A stretch of DNA of 64,000 bases, from assembly GCF_009017415.1 (NCBI RefSeq), contig NC_092406.1:5642001-5706000 (forward strand), in the 5' to 3' direction. This DNA comes from Aspergillus flavus (taxonomy: Eukaryota; Ascomycota; Eurotiomycetes; Eurotiales; Aspergillaceae). This document shows, in pieces, positions 11,140 to 23,565 of the stretch. The position numbers and the translations under genes are program-made. How positions within the stretch are numbered: position 1 is the first letter of the stretch; every line of letters starts with the position of its first letter. Under the pieces are notes generated by a model that did no database searches, was not told the DNA's origin, and worked only from the letters and a program-made list of their open reading frames with translations.

Positions 11140-12941
11140 ATGGGGAAAGCTGATGCTGGTATGATTGGTTTTTTGAGCTTCAACGATATAGTTGCTAATA
11201 TCTACTGCTCTGCTCAGCCTTCATACTCCTTCTTGGCGCTATTCCAGCGCTCATACTCCTCCACCTTTATCAAGCTCCCTACACCAAGGTAGAGGAGTCT
11301 TTCCATGTCCAAGCCGTTCATGACATTCTCTCATATGGCATCCCAACTCAAAATGTTGCCGAGACTCTACGCGCCAAATATGATCATTTCACCTTCCCCG
11401 GTGCTGTGCCCCGGACATTTGTCGGAGCTGCCGTCCTGTCTGCATTCTCGCAGCCATTCATCTGGTTGAATGACACGATTGATCGGCAACTACTCGGTAT
11501 AAAAGCCTTCGTATAGCCGCTTTGTAGCGCTCTAACTAACGATGTAAACTCAGCACGAGCCATTCTGGGCCTGTTCAATGCTCTGTCTTTGCTCTCCTTT
11601 GCATCCGGACTGCGACGAGCGTTCGGAAAGACTACAGCGATCTGGTACCTGCTCTACCAGGCAAGCCAATTCCATGTTCTTTACTATGCATCGCGGACAC
11701 TGTCCAACATGTTCGCATTCGGGCTATCTACCCTAGCGCTGCGATGCCTTCTCCAGGACCATTCCCAATCAGCAACCTCCAAGACGTATAGAAACCGGTG
11801 TCGGTTATCCCTATGTCTGCTGACCATAGCCGGTATTATCTTCCGTTCGGAACTGGCTATCTTCCTTGCTACAAACACCATCTTTCTTTTTCTCACAGGA
11901 CGTATCGGCATCCAACGTGAGATAATTCCAGCCGGGCTACTAGGTCTACTCCTCGGCTTAGGGACTACCGTACTTGTGGATTCATTCTTCTGGCAGAAGT
12001 ACCCGCTCTGGCCAGAGCTAGAAGCATTCATATTCAACGTCATCCACGGTCAATCATCCGCCTGGGGCACACATCCATGGCACTTCTACTTCACGAACGC
12101 CATCCCTCGCCTCCTCCTAAACCCCCTAGTCTATCTAGTCGGGCTTCCATTCGCCTTATTCCAGCCATCAACCCGATCCGCAGCAGCATACCTGCTCATC
12201 CCCTCACTTACCTTCATAGCCATCTACAGCCTCCAACCCCACAAAGAATGGCGATTCATCATCTACACCATCCCCCCACTAACCGCCGCCTCCGCCCTAG
12301 GGGCATCCTACATCTGGACACACCGGACCAAATCCCTCCTCTACCGTCTTCTCTCCCTGGCCATGATCCTGTCCACCCTCGCCTCACTACTCTGCTCAAC
12401 TTTCATCCTCCTCCCCGCTTCCTCCGCAAACTACCCAGGTGCACACGCCCTCAATTCCCTCCATAACCACGCCCACAGCACTAAACCCACCATCTCCGTC
12501 CATCTGGGAAACCTCGCGTGTCAAACAGGCGTCACCCGGTTCCTCGAAATGCCTAGTCCACTAGAAAATTCAACCCCAACTTGGACATACGACAAAACCG
12601 AGAACGAAACCCTCAAGTCCACATCTTCTTTCTGGAGCCAATTCGACTACCTCCTCATCGAACCGGGGGAAGAAGAAGTGAAGGTCCGATCTCTCTCGGG
12701 ACCTGATCGTTGGGAAGACGTGGATGTCGTTGAGGGATTCGCGGGTCTGAGGATCGTTCGGCCTGGTGAAGAGGCTGTGGGTCCAGTTGAGGAGCGGGTT
12801 CTGACGAAGTTTGTTGGGGAAGATGGGGCTCGGCTTTGGAGAACTGGTCGGGAGTTTGCTCGTCGGGCTGTTACTCGGGGTTGGTGGGTTGAGGTGAGGA
12901 TGGATCCAAAGATTAAGATTTTGGGACGCGTTTCTGTTTAG
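11140..12941 (+). CDS. alg12: ALG12 alpha-1,6-mannosyltransferase (GT22)
   Basis: Exons 11140-11158, 11218-11496 and 11554-12941 encode 561 residues, the usual ALG12 size. The enzyme adds the eighth mannose, from dolichol-P-mannose, to the lipid-linked N-glycan precursor in the ER lumen. The N-terminus has a TM segment ([18 protein letters not shown]), then the GT22 loop [14 protein letters not shown], followed by [14 protein letters not shown] multi-spanning core follows, and the diagnostic HKEWRF motif lies in the luminal loop after IYSLQP. The C-terminal part is soluble and charged. The first exon is only 19 nt; the ATG at 11140 is chosen because G|CC joins in frame to the first membrane segment. 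Introns are 59 and 57 bp. Convergent with dynamitin. Confidence 0.93.
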
Positions 12942-13248
12942 GTTTTTTTTTGTGTTCCTTTTACTGTACTTATATCGATTGGGGTGGATTTGTTTCAGTA
13001 TATATTCCATCTCGTATCTTATTGTTTAGAGATCTCGGAGCTCGCGCGGGTATCTGCGCAGAAAGCGTTTATCATAGGTTATGTATGGGCCGAGTTCTTT
13101 GAGAACCGTTCATTACTGATGCATTACGTCTAGAACGAGGCAACAGTGTACAGCAAGCATCCGCCAGCTTTATATGCATATATGAACATTAGAAGAATCT
13201 TAAAGCAAAACTTGGGTATTTCCATCATTCCAACAAAGTCCCAGTCAA
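12942..13248. other. Convergent intergenic region, alg12 and dynamitin
   Basis: 307 bp between two stop codons, expected to hold both 3' UTRs. Nothing else seen. Confidence 0.4.
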
Positions 13249-14840
13249 TCATGCCTCCTTACTTTCCAATCGATCCAATCTAGCCTCCAAATCACGCACC
13301 CAGGGCTCAACAAGCGCGATATTGCTCTTCAAAGCCGCCTCTCCCTGGTTCATCTTTTCTTCAACAACATGCAGCCCCTCGCGCCATTGGTCGATCTCCC
13401 GCGCCATGTCGGCTTGGCGTCGTTCCAGCTCGTCAAGGGATTCAGAGGCTTGAGCGGCGCCTGCGTGGATGGCGCGGAGGGAGCGAAGTCGTTCCAGGAC
13501 GCTGGGGAGAATGGGGTGGAGGGATTGAATGGTTGGTAAGGTGGCGTAGAGAGCTTGGACCTTCGTGGCTTGCTCATCACGTTGGGTCGCTGCGGGGTCG
13601 ACTTCTGTGGCGGATGAGGAGGACACGGACATGTCGGAGGGTTCGAGAGCTGCGGTAGCGATGCGAGCATTTTGCGCAGCCTTAGCGGCATCGACGGCGC
13701 GCTTGCGTGCGGATGCGAGAGCTTCGGTGTCGGCGGTTAGCTTTCTCACGCGGGTCGACAGATTCTCGAGATGAGGTGTCGACACGGTTGTTGAAGGTGG
13801 AGCGGAACCTATTGTTGGGACCGCCGAGACAGGAGCCGGGCCGACAAGAATGTTCATTAGAGTAGTCAGACGGGACGTGAGGTGGTCTAGAGCCGGTAGG
13901 ACGGGCTGGAGTGGTACATCCGAGCTCCCATCGGCGATGAAGGGGTTCGAGGAGCTGGAGATGCCCATCGCAGCCTCAACGAGCGCCAGCCGGCCGTCAA
14001 AGGCCGCAGCGTGCGCCAGAACACCAGAAGATGGAGCACTTGGGGGAGTCGTCTTCTTCTCCACCTTCTCAGTCGGTCCATCCGGCTTGTCAGGGTCATC
14101 AGGGGAAGTTTCAGAGATCTTTTTGGATAGTATCGCGGCTGCCGAGTGCGGCCCGGATGCGCTCCGGGAGGAGGCATAGAGATTATCCAACGCCCGACTT
14201 AATTCGAGCATTCCGTCGTCCAGTCCTTCCTTGTGCTCTGCCTGGGGTTCATTGGACTCTGATCCAGTTTGGCGGGAAGCCATCTCATCCTTCAATTCCT
14301 CCACTTCTCTGCGAAGACGAGCAAGTCTTCTGTCCAAACCCTCATCTTCGCTGTCGCTGAAGTCCCCTACTTCTTCCAAGCCATTCTCATCTCTTCGGCG
14401 TCTGCGACTCTTGCTCCTATATGCTTTCCGTTTCGTAGCGATACTGTCGGAGAAATTGACCTCGCGCGCATCAACGGTAGCCCCGAGGAAGTGAGCGCGC
14501 GCCTCATCCGCATTGATGCCTTGGCGGTCAATATCGGGGTTGGAGCCAGCATCATCGTCTGCGTTGGAATTGGTGCGGACTGTTGCAGTCTAATTGCGAT
14601 AAATAAAATTACATAGTTAGAAGACAACTCCATATGTCAGTAGTTCAGATGTGGTGGCTAACCGGTACAGTGGACGCTTCATCGGTCAGATCGGGGGTCT
14701 CGTAGATATCGGGCGCGAGGTCCTACGCTCAAAACCATGGGTTAGTAGCACGATAGATATTGCAAGTATGGCGGTACCCGCATGAGAAAGAAATAATTTA
14801 CCAGATCCGGAAGCCCCGCATATTTCTTATTGAAAGCCAT
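13249..14840 (-). CDS. Dynactin subunit 2 (dynamitin/p50)
   Basis: Exons 14840-14802, 14722-14663 and 14589-13249 (minus) encode 479 residues. The N-terminus MAFNKKYAGLPDLDLAPDIY and the following YETPDLTD are the conserved dynamitin start, the segment that anchors p50 to the Arp1 filament. The rest is largely acidic/charged coiled-coil: DRRLARLRREVEELKDEM, later RVRKLTADTEALASARKR, and a C-terminal heptad region ending LVEPWVRDLEARLDRLESK. Dynamitin forms the dynactin shoulder and is needed for dynein-driven nuclear and endosome movement in hyphae. Introns of 79 and 73 bp are GT-AG and fall between codons. Divergent from the calycin-like gene. Confidence 0.92.
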
Positions 14841-15601
14841 GATCCGCCGATGCACTGACGGGGTGCAGAGTGTTTAGTTGGAGCATCTCGGAAGGAACTC
14901 CTTGTGAACTAAGTGTAAACTATGGGAACAGGGCGAATGGCGGTGGGTCTCCGCGTTGGCACGTGAAAGGGGCAGTTGCCCTTTTGGGCCTGAGGCATTG
15001 CACCATTTGATTAACAAGAAACACAGTCTTCCATATAAATGCACAAATACGTAATGGCTAGGGTGACATCTCCAGGTTCACATGATAGTGTAATCGTGTC
15101 GCATTCCAATGAAAGATGCAGATATACCAACGATTCTATAGGATGTTCCGTGCTGAAACAGGCATCTTTGTTTCAACGTTGGTTTGGCATTTGGCGCCAA
15201 GCAGTTTCCTTGACCATCATAGGACAACCAGTAAGGGGGGTGAACGCCATGGCGTCGAGATATGATATTAAAGTAGTAGTAGAAGCAGAAGAAAAAGGTG
15301 AACACATGCACGTGGTAACAGCCTCGGAGGTTGACATTCTGGGCAGGTCATGCCTAATCCGGTAGTTTGTGGAGGACGTGACTGGAACTCCCCGGAAAGG
15401 CACATGAATGTGACTTGCTCTTTCCCTGACATCAATTCATTTAAATACCATCCCCTCATAACCTCTCACTACCCCAGTGGTTCCCTCAGATTATTATTAC
15501 TCGCATCCTCCTCCTCAGCACTAACTGTGGCTAACCTCCATCCATTTTTTATTTCTTGACTTGTATACTCATATCTCTTATCTAACCTACCCCGCATCAC
15601 C
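14841..15601. other. Divergent promoter region, dynamitin and calycin-like gene
   Basis: 761 bp between two start codons. No gene recognised. It should hold both promoters; short CT-rich and TTATTATTA-type stretches precede the 15602 start. No specific site can be assigned. Confidence 0.35.
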
Positions 15602-16504
15602 ATGGCTGCCCCCGCAGACATCACCATCAAGGACCTCAGTGGAGAGTGGACGATGGTATGTAGAAACCATGCTAATATTATTCTAAACACTCCCAAGTCA
15701 AGGAAGATTTCCCTGTGACAGGCTCTGACTCTTGTGCGTTCTTAGGACAAATCCCTCTCCAACCCCACTGAGCCCATTCTGGCCCTGGTAAGTTAGTCAC
15801 AAACAAAGGCATATCTAGCCTTGACGAAAACAAACTGCTGACATCGTCGCGAATAGCAAGGAATGGGCTGGATGAAGCGTAAGGCTCTCAACATTGCAAC
15901 CGTCACCCTCAGCGTCCACCAATACGCGGACGAGAAGGACCCCAAGGTCCTGCACGTCAACATCGACCAAACAGTCACCGGAGGTATCCCCGGCACAACC
16001 GAACACCGTATTACCGACTGGGAAGGACGGGAGCACGATGACCACGTCTTCGGGAAGGTCAGAGGTCAATCCCGCTTGATCCGGGGCTCGAAGGGCGACG
16101 ATGGAAAATTCCGCCCTAACGTGGAAATCGCTACCAAGACCGATGACGAGGATGTGAAGAAGTTCCTGAAGGGCGAGATTCTGGCTGATGGAAAGGATAC
16201 TGAGGGCTTCGTTGCTGACAACGTCGGTGAAGAGTATGGTGAGGGCGAGAGTCTCTTCCTCCAGAGCTTTGTGCAGAACCTGGACAGCACCGGCGGCTGG
16301 ACTGCTGAACAAGTGCGTATCCCCTGCTATGTAAACCTTCGCATTGGCGCGAGATCACTGCAGATACTAACCTTGACTCTTTAGATCTGGGGCTTCGAAG
16401 TGATCGATGGAAAGCGCTACTACACTCGCCGTGTCGTCGTTGCCAAGGACGGCAAATATGAAAAGGCCCGTTTTGTGTACACCTTCATCAAGCGCCGGGA
16501 ATAG
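15602..16504 (+). CDS. Small calycin/lipocalin-like protein of unknown function
   Basis: Four exons, 15602-15655, 15746-15787, 15857-16312 and 16385-16504, encode 223 residues. Introns of 90, 69 and 72 bp are GT-AG and all fall between codons. There is no signal peptide or TM segment. The order 'LSGEWTMDKSLS ... QGMGWMKRKALNIATVTL ... VNIDQTVTGGIPGTTEHR ... REHDDHVFGKVRG ... YYTRRVVVAKDGKYEKARFVYTF' alternates hydrophobic and polar residues as in an antiparallel beta barrel. It opens with a G-x-W motif (GEW) typical of calycins, so a small hydrophobic ligand could be bound in the cytosol; this is inference. I recall similar uncharacterised proteins in many ascomycetes. Not a recognised enzyme. 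Confidence 0.8.
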
Positions 16505-16941
16505 TAGGTGTCATTTGCATTAGCGTTGAATGAATTTTCTTATTATTAGCCTTCACTTGTCTAAAATAGATCGGACTTGACTCGGAGACTTGGGTTCAAT
16601 CCAGACCCACATGAACAGCAGCCACAGCTATACCTGTCAAAGGGAATAGACAGTCATAACAACACATACTTAACTGGTTCACTACTGTAGTATATAAGTC
16701 ACAGTGGGTACAAAGTAATGGCATTGACATTTTGCCTAGTATCCCGCAAGGCAGGCACTGGTGGGAGTACTCGCCTGTAGTTGCAGACCAAGTACCCGCA
16801 TTCCTTAGGGTATATTTATAGTATCTTCATCGCCGAAATGAGAATAGAAGGACAATGACAATTTCCTTAAAAAAAAGAACACATATCAAAAGAAACCCTG
16901 AAACTCGATAGACTTCATTATTTTAATACTTCACGGTCAAT
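16505..16941. other. Convergent intergenic region
   Basis: 437 bp between the calycin-like gene (+) and the MMSDH gene (-). AT-rich, expected 3' UTRs. Nothing else seen. Confidence 0.4.
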
Positions 16942-18871
16942 TTAGTGATGAGTGGGCATCACAACATGCGCCTTGGTGCTGACAGCATCCTCACTCCGCC
17001 ACAAGCTCGTCACGGTCTTCTGCTGAGTGTAGAATTGCAAGCCAGGCTTGCCGTAGAATGTGTTAGCTCCACCACCGGCAATACTCTTCTTGTTTCCAGT
17101 GAAGGAAAACATGGGGAGAGGGACCGGGATGGGGACATTGATGCCAACTTGTCCGGCCTCAATGTCCTTCTGGAAACGTGACGCAGTAGAACCGGAACAG
17201 GTGAAGATGGCAGCTCCGTTGCCGTATTCATTCTTGTTGATGAGGTCGATGGCATCCTCAAGAGTAGGGACGCTAAGGCAGACCAGAACAGGACCGAAGA
17301 TCTCTTCCTTGTAACAGGTCATCTCAGGGGTGACGTTCGTGATGATAGTGGGACCGACCTTTGAAAAGCACGGCATGTCAGCAATGGCATCATCAGTCAT
17401 GAGATGGAGGAGAAATGGTTCTCTTACAAAGTTGCCGTTGGGGTACTTCTCAGGCTTGTAGCCCCTTCCGTCCAAAAGGATCTTTGCGCCCTCCTTCTCG
17501 GCACTAGCAATCAAATCTTCAATGCGCTTCTTGCTCTCCGGGCTGATAACAGGGCCAAGATCGGCACCCTCTTCAAATCCGCCATTGACATTCAATGCCT
17601 TGGCACGCTCAGCGATCTCAGGGAGCCATTCCTCGGTCTCACCAACCATAACCACAGTGCTCAAAGCCATGCAGCGCTGGCCAGCAGCGCCAAAAGCTGC
17701 TCCCACGATAGCATTCAAGGTGTGGTTCTTGTTGCAGTCGGGAAGGACAGCAGCATGGTTCTTGGCTCCCAGATTGGCCTGGACACGCTTGCCATTGGCG
17801 GAACCGCGAGTGTAGATGTACTCACCAGCACGGTTGCTACCGACAAAGCTGATTGCCTTAATGGCAGGCTCATCAATGATGAAGTCGACGGTCTTGGCGG
17901 AACCATGGACGATGTTGACGACACCAGCGGGGAAGCCAGCTTCCTTAGCCAGCTCCGCCAAGATCATGGCAGCGCCAGGGTCGCGCTCCGATGGCTTGAG
18001 GATCAGACAGTTACCCGTGATGGTAGCAATGGGAATACACCAAAGAGGAATCATTGCGGGGAAGTCTGCGGGGAGCGGTTAGCCTCGGAGAAGAGCGGTG
18101 GATCCTCCATGATGCAAGGGGGTGCTTACTGAAGGGGCAAATAGCCGCGACAACACCCAGGGGCTCCCTGTAGCTTCTAGTCTCCATATCCTTAGCAACT
18201 TCCAGCACTTCTCCTGTAAGCTGCGTAGTGATGCCACAGGCGGTCTCGGCAACCTGCAAGCCACGGAGAACATCACCCCTGGCATCGGCAAAAGTCTTGC
18301 CCTGTTCGAGAGTGATAGACGCAGCGAGACGGTCCCAGTTGGCGCGGATCAGACTGACGAACTTGAACATGATCTGCTGCCTAGCAATCACGCTCATTGC
18401 CCGCCATGCTGGGAATGCCTTCTCAGCGGACTCGACTGCGGCCCGCAACTCCTCATCTGTACTTTGGGGGACTCTAGTGACGAGATTGTTGGTGGCGGGG
18501 TCATGGAGGTCAATCCAAGTTGTAGCCTTAGAGGCAACAAATTCATTGTCCAGAAAGTTGGCCGTATCAATTGGGTTAGCAATCGGCTTGTGGTCCGTCG
18601 GGTACTCGGTAGCGGTTGTAGCCGCGGAAGTGGTTGCGGGGGTCATTTGGCGGGCGGTGGCGTGCAGTCTGCGCGCAGCAACGTTGGAAGCAGGAGAGGA
18701 AGAAGTTACAGAAGAAGCTCGACGAGCAAGAGCTGAAGAAGAAGACATCGAGGCAGTCATTAGAGAACGTGATGTTGCTGACCTGGCAGACGATGCGTTG
18801 GCAAGACTCGTGCGGGGAGACGCAGCGCGGAGTGTGGGGAGAGAACGGGCAAGGGACCGGCGGGCGGCCAT
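16942..18871 (-). CDS. Methylmalonate-semialdehyde dehydrogenase, mitochondrial (ALDH6 type)
   Basis: Exons 18871-18130, 18065-17428 and 17358-16942 (minus) encode 598 residues. The first 75 or so form a long Arg/Ser/Ala-rich mitochondrial presequence ([20 protein letters not shown] and on). Then comes a full ALDH domain: [38 protein letters not shown], and the active-site Cys at about 379 in GQRCMA. The usual ALDH general-base Glu is replaced by Asn at about 350 (LGAKNH), the mark of the CoA-acylating MMSDH branch. The enzyme converts methylmalonate semialdehyde to propionyl-CoA in valine and pyrimidine breakdown. The second intron (69 bp, 17359-17427) is in frame and stop-free, so a naive frame runs through it; removal restores the family's [13 protein letters not shown] join. 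Confidence 0.93.
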
Positions 18872-20751
18872 AGTGACAGAGATATCAAAAGAGGTTATAT
18901 AGGTAGAGAATAAAGAAAAGGAGGAACTATTAATGGGTAAGATGAAGCGTGAAAGAATAGACTACTGAGGGGGGGAAGAGGTCATAAATAGTAATCAGCT
19001 AGCAAGGAGGAGAGGAATGATACTACTAGTAGTATATTCCTCCCCATCCGACTGCCCCATACAGGTGCCGCTGCTTTTGTGGGGGTTGCACGTGAGAGCT
19101 CCTGGGCACGTCGGGTCACTCTCTGAACACGCACTGAGCACAACTTCGGATTACTCGCCGAGGGCCATATGACAGTCCACATGACAGCTGTTTGGTCTCT
19201 AAATTGCATACATGCGAAAGCTCTCGAGATCTATAGGATTTGTCAAGACGACCCTGGGTAGCATAGTTCAATCAGAGTCCTAATGCTCCTCACTGAGAAT
19301 TTCAAACATTTTCTTCTTCAGTAGCCAATTCTTCAAATCAAATCTACCCTCCCCAAGAAGCCCTGCATCAACGACTTTTGTTATGGCTGTCAGTGGTGTA
19401 TAAGCTTATTTGTTCATGAATGGTTAGGACACGCATTTCCTAGCACTGAACACGGCCGGGCCTGCTCGAAAAGCAAAAAGCGGCGGTATATTGGACCGAA
19501 TCTGGAACAGGAAACTCAGAAATGCAGTTCGGTACTAAGTTCCCCGTATTGGAGAATCGATTCAACGGATTTCCTGATACGATCGCCGAGGGCAACCGAT
19601 AACGCTGTTCGGCGCTTCGGACCAATCATGACCTCCAACCAGGAGCTACTTGCCGAATTCAATGCAACCAGACAAAGGAAGTTAATCGTACTAGTAGGGA
19701 TTTCCCCGCGGAGTATGAACGCCATACTGTTTGCTCGCCCGAGACCCATTCGACAACGTCGTCTGTTTTCCAGATTCAGAATTCAAGACCCAATCCTATC
19801 GATTCATTTGGACATCGCCACAAGATGAAGGGAAGAAGCGGACTGAGGGAAGAAAACATAGAATGATCTCTTATCCTGCATGAATGACCAATACATCTCT
19901 TCGGCATATAATGATGATACATGGTGTTGATCATTGCGTTCTGCGATTGCCGTATATTTGTATACCAATCATATCATTCCGTAGCGCTTCTAGTTGTGCA
20001 AAAGTCAGTCCGTCGGCATTGCTATGTGCAGTATCGCTCGAGTATCTGTTCAGCTTACCTTGAATCCGCTGCACAAATTTTCGCCCAGCTCACAAACCCA
20101 ATCGTTAGCCAGCCGTTGTCTGGAGATGAAGAGCTTGATTTGTTTTGGGCTTGAAGATCATGGAGTCATTATCTATTATCCTTTTTACCCCTTTTCGTTT
20201 GTGATTCGTACTCTCTTCTTCTTTCCCATGGTCAATGGTGTGTTTAGTGTTCTATGTGTTCTTATGTTAGCATAGGACAGCTAGGGACGTTGTTGGACAC
20301 AGCATCTCTTTGTAACATGGGTAAAAGGCTGGCGGTTGCTATTTCGAGAACAAAGAATCAAGGGCTGGTCCTCAGCTTCATATTATTATCTTTCTACGAA
20401 ACCTTTTAGCTTAATTGTTCATAAGCACTTGTATACGATGAGGCGAAAAGGCTAAGAGTTCATATTTTCAGAAGACAATAATACGGCAAATATTCTGGGG
20501 GTTAGCCGTAACGGTTTTCAAGCTAAAGAGCAAGGCTACTTTACAAGCTTCAGCAGAAACAGTTCCCTATCTGCATGCTCTCATATCTCATCAGAAGTGG
20601 TATGATTGCCTCAACGTTTATCACAGGAGACTGTTGGCTGAACGTGCAATACACGTCGGGTATGATATCAAAATTGAAAATGTCTGGGTTTAACTTTAAT
20701 TGCTTCTTCCTACACTCATCCTCACTCTCCCTCGGGTATCATGGCACAATT
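18872..20751. other. Intergenic region upstream of MMSDH and downstream of calnexin
   Basis: 1.9 kb between two minus-strand genes. It should hold the MMSDH promoter (right of 18871) and the calnexin 3' UTR (left of 20752). Open frames near 19440-19830 are not recognisable on either strand. No repeat or RNA gene seen. Confidence 0.4.
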
Positions 20752-22675
20752 TTACTGGGCAGAAGAACGGGTGGTACGCTTGCTGGCGCCGCCCTTGCCC
20801 GTGTCCGCAGAGCTGCTCACAGCCTCGCTGACCTTCTCCTTGGCAGCGCCTGCGGCCTCCTTGCCCTTCTTGACAGGGGCAGGGGCGGGGCTGCTGGCCT
20901 TGATGGCGCCCACGATGATGAGAACCATCGAGAGAACAAGGGCTCCCAAAGTACCGGCGACCTCAGGAGCTTGCTTAACGGCGTTCACGGGGTCCTGCTT
21001 GGCAAGTCCAACAAAGTGGTCGACCTTCTCACGGACGAAAGTGATGGGGTCTTCCTGGAAGCTAACACTGGTGGCAGGGGCAGTCTCCTCCTTCTTGGGC
21101 TTGGAGGCCTCCTCCTCGGCAACCTCAACGGGGTGCTTGACATCGAAAGTCTCCTTGCGGAGCTGCTCAGCATCCTCGGGGGAGTGGCCAATGTAGATGT
21201 TGTCGAACAGGATGTCGTTCTGCATAGTCCAGATTTCAAAGCCAATCTAGGGAATGTTAATTATACGAGACACAAATCATCCTAAAAGGGAGGTACTTAC
21301 AGCGCCCATAGGCTCAAAGTTGGAGGGGGTCTTATCTTCAAAGTAAGCCGGGTTGGCGATCTTGCGGGGAGACCAGGGGCCCTTGTAGGCGGGGTTGTCG
21401 ATCATAGGAGCAGTCCACTTGCCCTTGTAGGCAGGGTTCTTCTTCATCGGAGCGCTCCAGGGGCCACAGCCAGAGACGTCATTACACTTAGGGTTGGGAA
21501 CAGTGGGGGGAATCCAATCGCCATCCTCCTCATCGTCCCAGTCCTCAGGCTTCTCGGCCTCGGGGTCGGGGATGCTGGTGGGCTCCTCCTCAAGCCAATC
21601 CTCGGGCTTGGTGGCTTCCTCGTCAACAATCTCGTAGGGGGCTTCCTCATCCCAGTCCTCGGGCTTGGTGGCCTCAGGGTCAGGAATCTTGACATCGTCA
21701 ACCCAATCGTCGGGCTTCTTATCCTTGGGGTCATCGATCTCCTTCTCGGGGTTGACAGGAGGGTTGAAGTCCTCAAGCAAGGTGCCGTTCTTGACAGCCT
21801 CGCCATCAATGAGGATCTGGAAAGACTGGTCGGGACGGACAATCAAGGTGTACAAGGAAGTGACCTTGTTGGTGCGAGCAGCAGGAGGAGCCTTGAGGTG
21901 CTTCTCCTCGTACTCGCCAGTCTTGGGGTTCTTGTGGCGGAAGATGAAATGGACCTGATAATATATGAGTCGTAGCTCGGAGAGAGGTGACGTATAAGTA
22001 TTTCCTAGAACGTACCTTGTTGGTAGCACCGCACTTGTCGGGGCCGAACATGATAACATAAGGGGTGGCGTTAGAGAACTCCTCGGCGTGGAGCTTCTTG
22101 TTCTCCTGGAGGAGCTTGAGGTAGGCGCCACCGCAAACGAGGGAGTCTACCAAGATGTATATTAGACACTGAACGTTTAACAGCTGTGTGGAGACAAAGC
22201 TTACTCTGCGGCTTGACCTCATACTGAACAACCAGGGTCTTGCCCTTGTTATCAATCTTCTTAGGGAATTTCGCCGAGATAGCATGGTGGGCGGCAGGGT
22301 TCTTTACAACGAGACCCTTGTCTCCGTCGATACCCTTGAAGACAGTGGGTTCCTCAACGGACCATTCACCGACGTAGGCCCAGTCCTCTTCCGTTTGGGA
22401 GTCATCCTTCTTCGCATGGGATGGCGTCCACCGAGATTCCCAATCATCGGTGAATTGCTCGAGGAAAGGAGCTTTGAGGGTGGTAGGCTAGGCGTTGTCA
22501 GCAAGCCGCGCAGAGACGGGGCGCACAAACACCGGGGGGAATAACTTACGGTGAAAGTTGGCTTCTCTACGACAGAGGTAGCGTCGGGGTTCTTCTCCGC
22601 CTCCTCAGCATGAGCATAGCCCATGAGAGTGGCCGAAGAAACCAGAGCGGAGGCAACAGCTGCGTTGAAACGCAT
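20752..22675 (-). CDS. clxA: Calnexin
   Basis: Five exons (minus), 22675-22550, 22487-22205, 22146-22016, 21954-21301 and 21246-20752, encode 562 residues. A signal peptide ([20 protein letters not shown], cleaved near AHA) is followed by the lectin domain ([47 protein letters not shown]). Next is the P-domain with repeated KPEDWD and NPAYKGxW motifs, then [20 protein letters not shown] single TM segment lies at about 494-514 and a short basic tail ends in [10 protein letters not shown]. Calnexin is the ER membrane lectin chaperone for monoglucosylated N-glycoproteins, a functional relative of the ALG12 pathway 8 kb away. Introns of 62, 58, 61 and 54 bp are all GT-AG. Divergent from the mde1-like gene. 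Confidence 0.96.
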
Positions 22676-23565
22676 GATGAATGATAACGGGCTCTCAAAC
22701 TAAGAAGCCCGACTCGGTAGTAGCTTTAGGAAAGAAAGAAACAAATAAGCAAACGATCAAGCAATTGGTCCTCCGTAGAGGTTCGAGGGGGAAAAGAGTG
22801 TCAAGGTGAGAGCGTACCACAAGCTAACCGCACGACAGAAGGAAGAAGAGAGAGGAGAGGAGAAAGAGAAGACGAGTGTTGGGGAGGTTGATTATATGAA
22901 GCTGGGAAGGTAGCTTAAGTTCAATCTGGCCTCTTCCGCTGCCGCTTGCCCCTTGGGGTAAAGTTCCACCGACCCAAACAGGATTAGTGGCAGATTCTCC
23001 AATGTTCTGTCCAGTGTCCATTGATTCTAAAGAACCGTTTTATTGCTTTTTTTGTTTTCTCTCTTTGGTTGTCACGGTCTTAGCGTCCCTGTATGTTATT
23101 TGTAGTACTCCATACCATTCATTCATATTAGTACACTTCTCCCAAACATGCTAGTCACCCAATTCAAATAAGACAATTCAATCCAGTCAATGTAAATTTC
23201 AAATGAATATAAATAAATTCTTTTCTATTTTTCCTCTTGTTCCTTTCTTAATCTTCGAAGTAATTGCATACTATCCTTGCAAATACCGATTGCGCGATCT
23301 ACTTCCCGCTACTAGTTAATTATCCATATCCAGAAAAAAAAAAATGGAGTTCTTCACGTTGCCCCTCTCCCCGCCGACGTTCTTTTCCCCTCCTCACTCA
23401 CTTTGCAAAACTTCAGACCACACTGGTTTAGGTGTCAACGGCAATTATCTTACCACTCTTACCTGAGGAAAGGGCCCTTTGTTCATTTCTCCTTCTTTGT
23501 CTGTCTCTCGCGTCTCCAATCTATCCATCCCGTCCTCTGAACCCCACTTGACCAGTAGGCACGTC
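22676..23565. other. Divergent promoter region, calnexin and mde1
   Basis: 890 bp between two start codons. A purine-rich block (about 22840-22880, GAAGGAAGAAGAGAGAGG-like) is a CT-rich tract on the calnexin strand. No unfolded-protein-response element could be assigned with confidence. Confidence 0.4.

Noticed and set aside
19440..19830. Overlapping frames on both strands near 19.5-19.8 kb
   Set aside because: No recognisable motif on either strand; probably intergenic sequence upstream of MMSDH.
22900..23030. Unfolded-protein-response element upstream of calnexin (CAATCTGGCCT near 22923, CAGTGTCCAT near 23013)
   Set aside because: Both deviate from the Aspergillus consensus at a conserved position; matches of this quality occur by chance.
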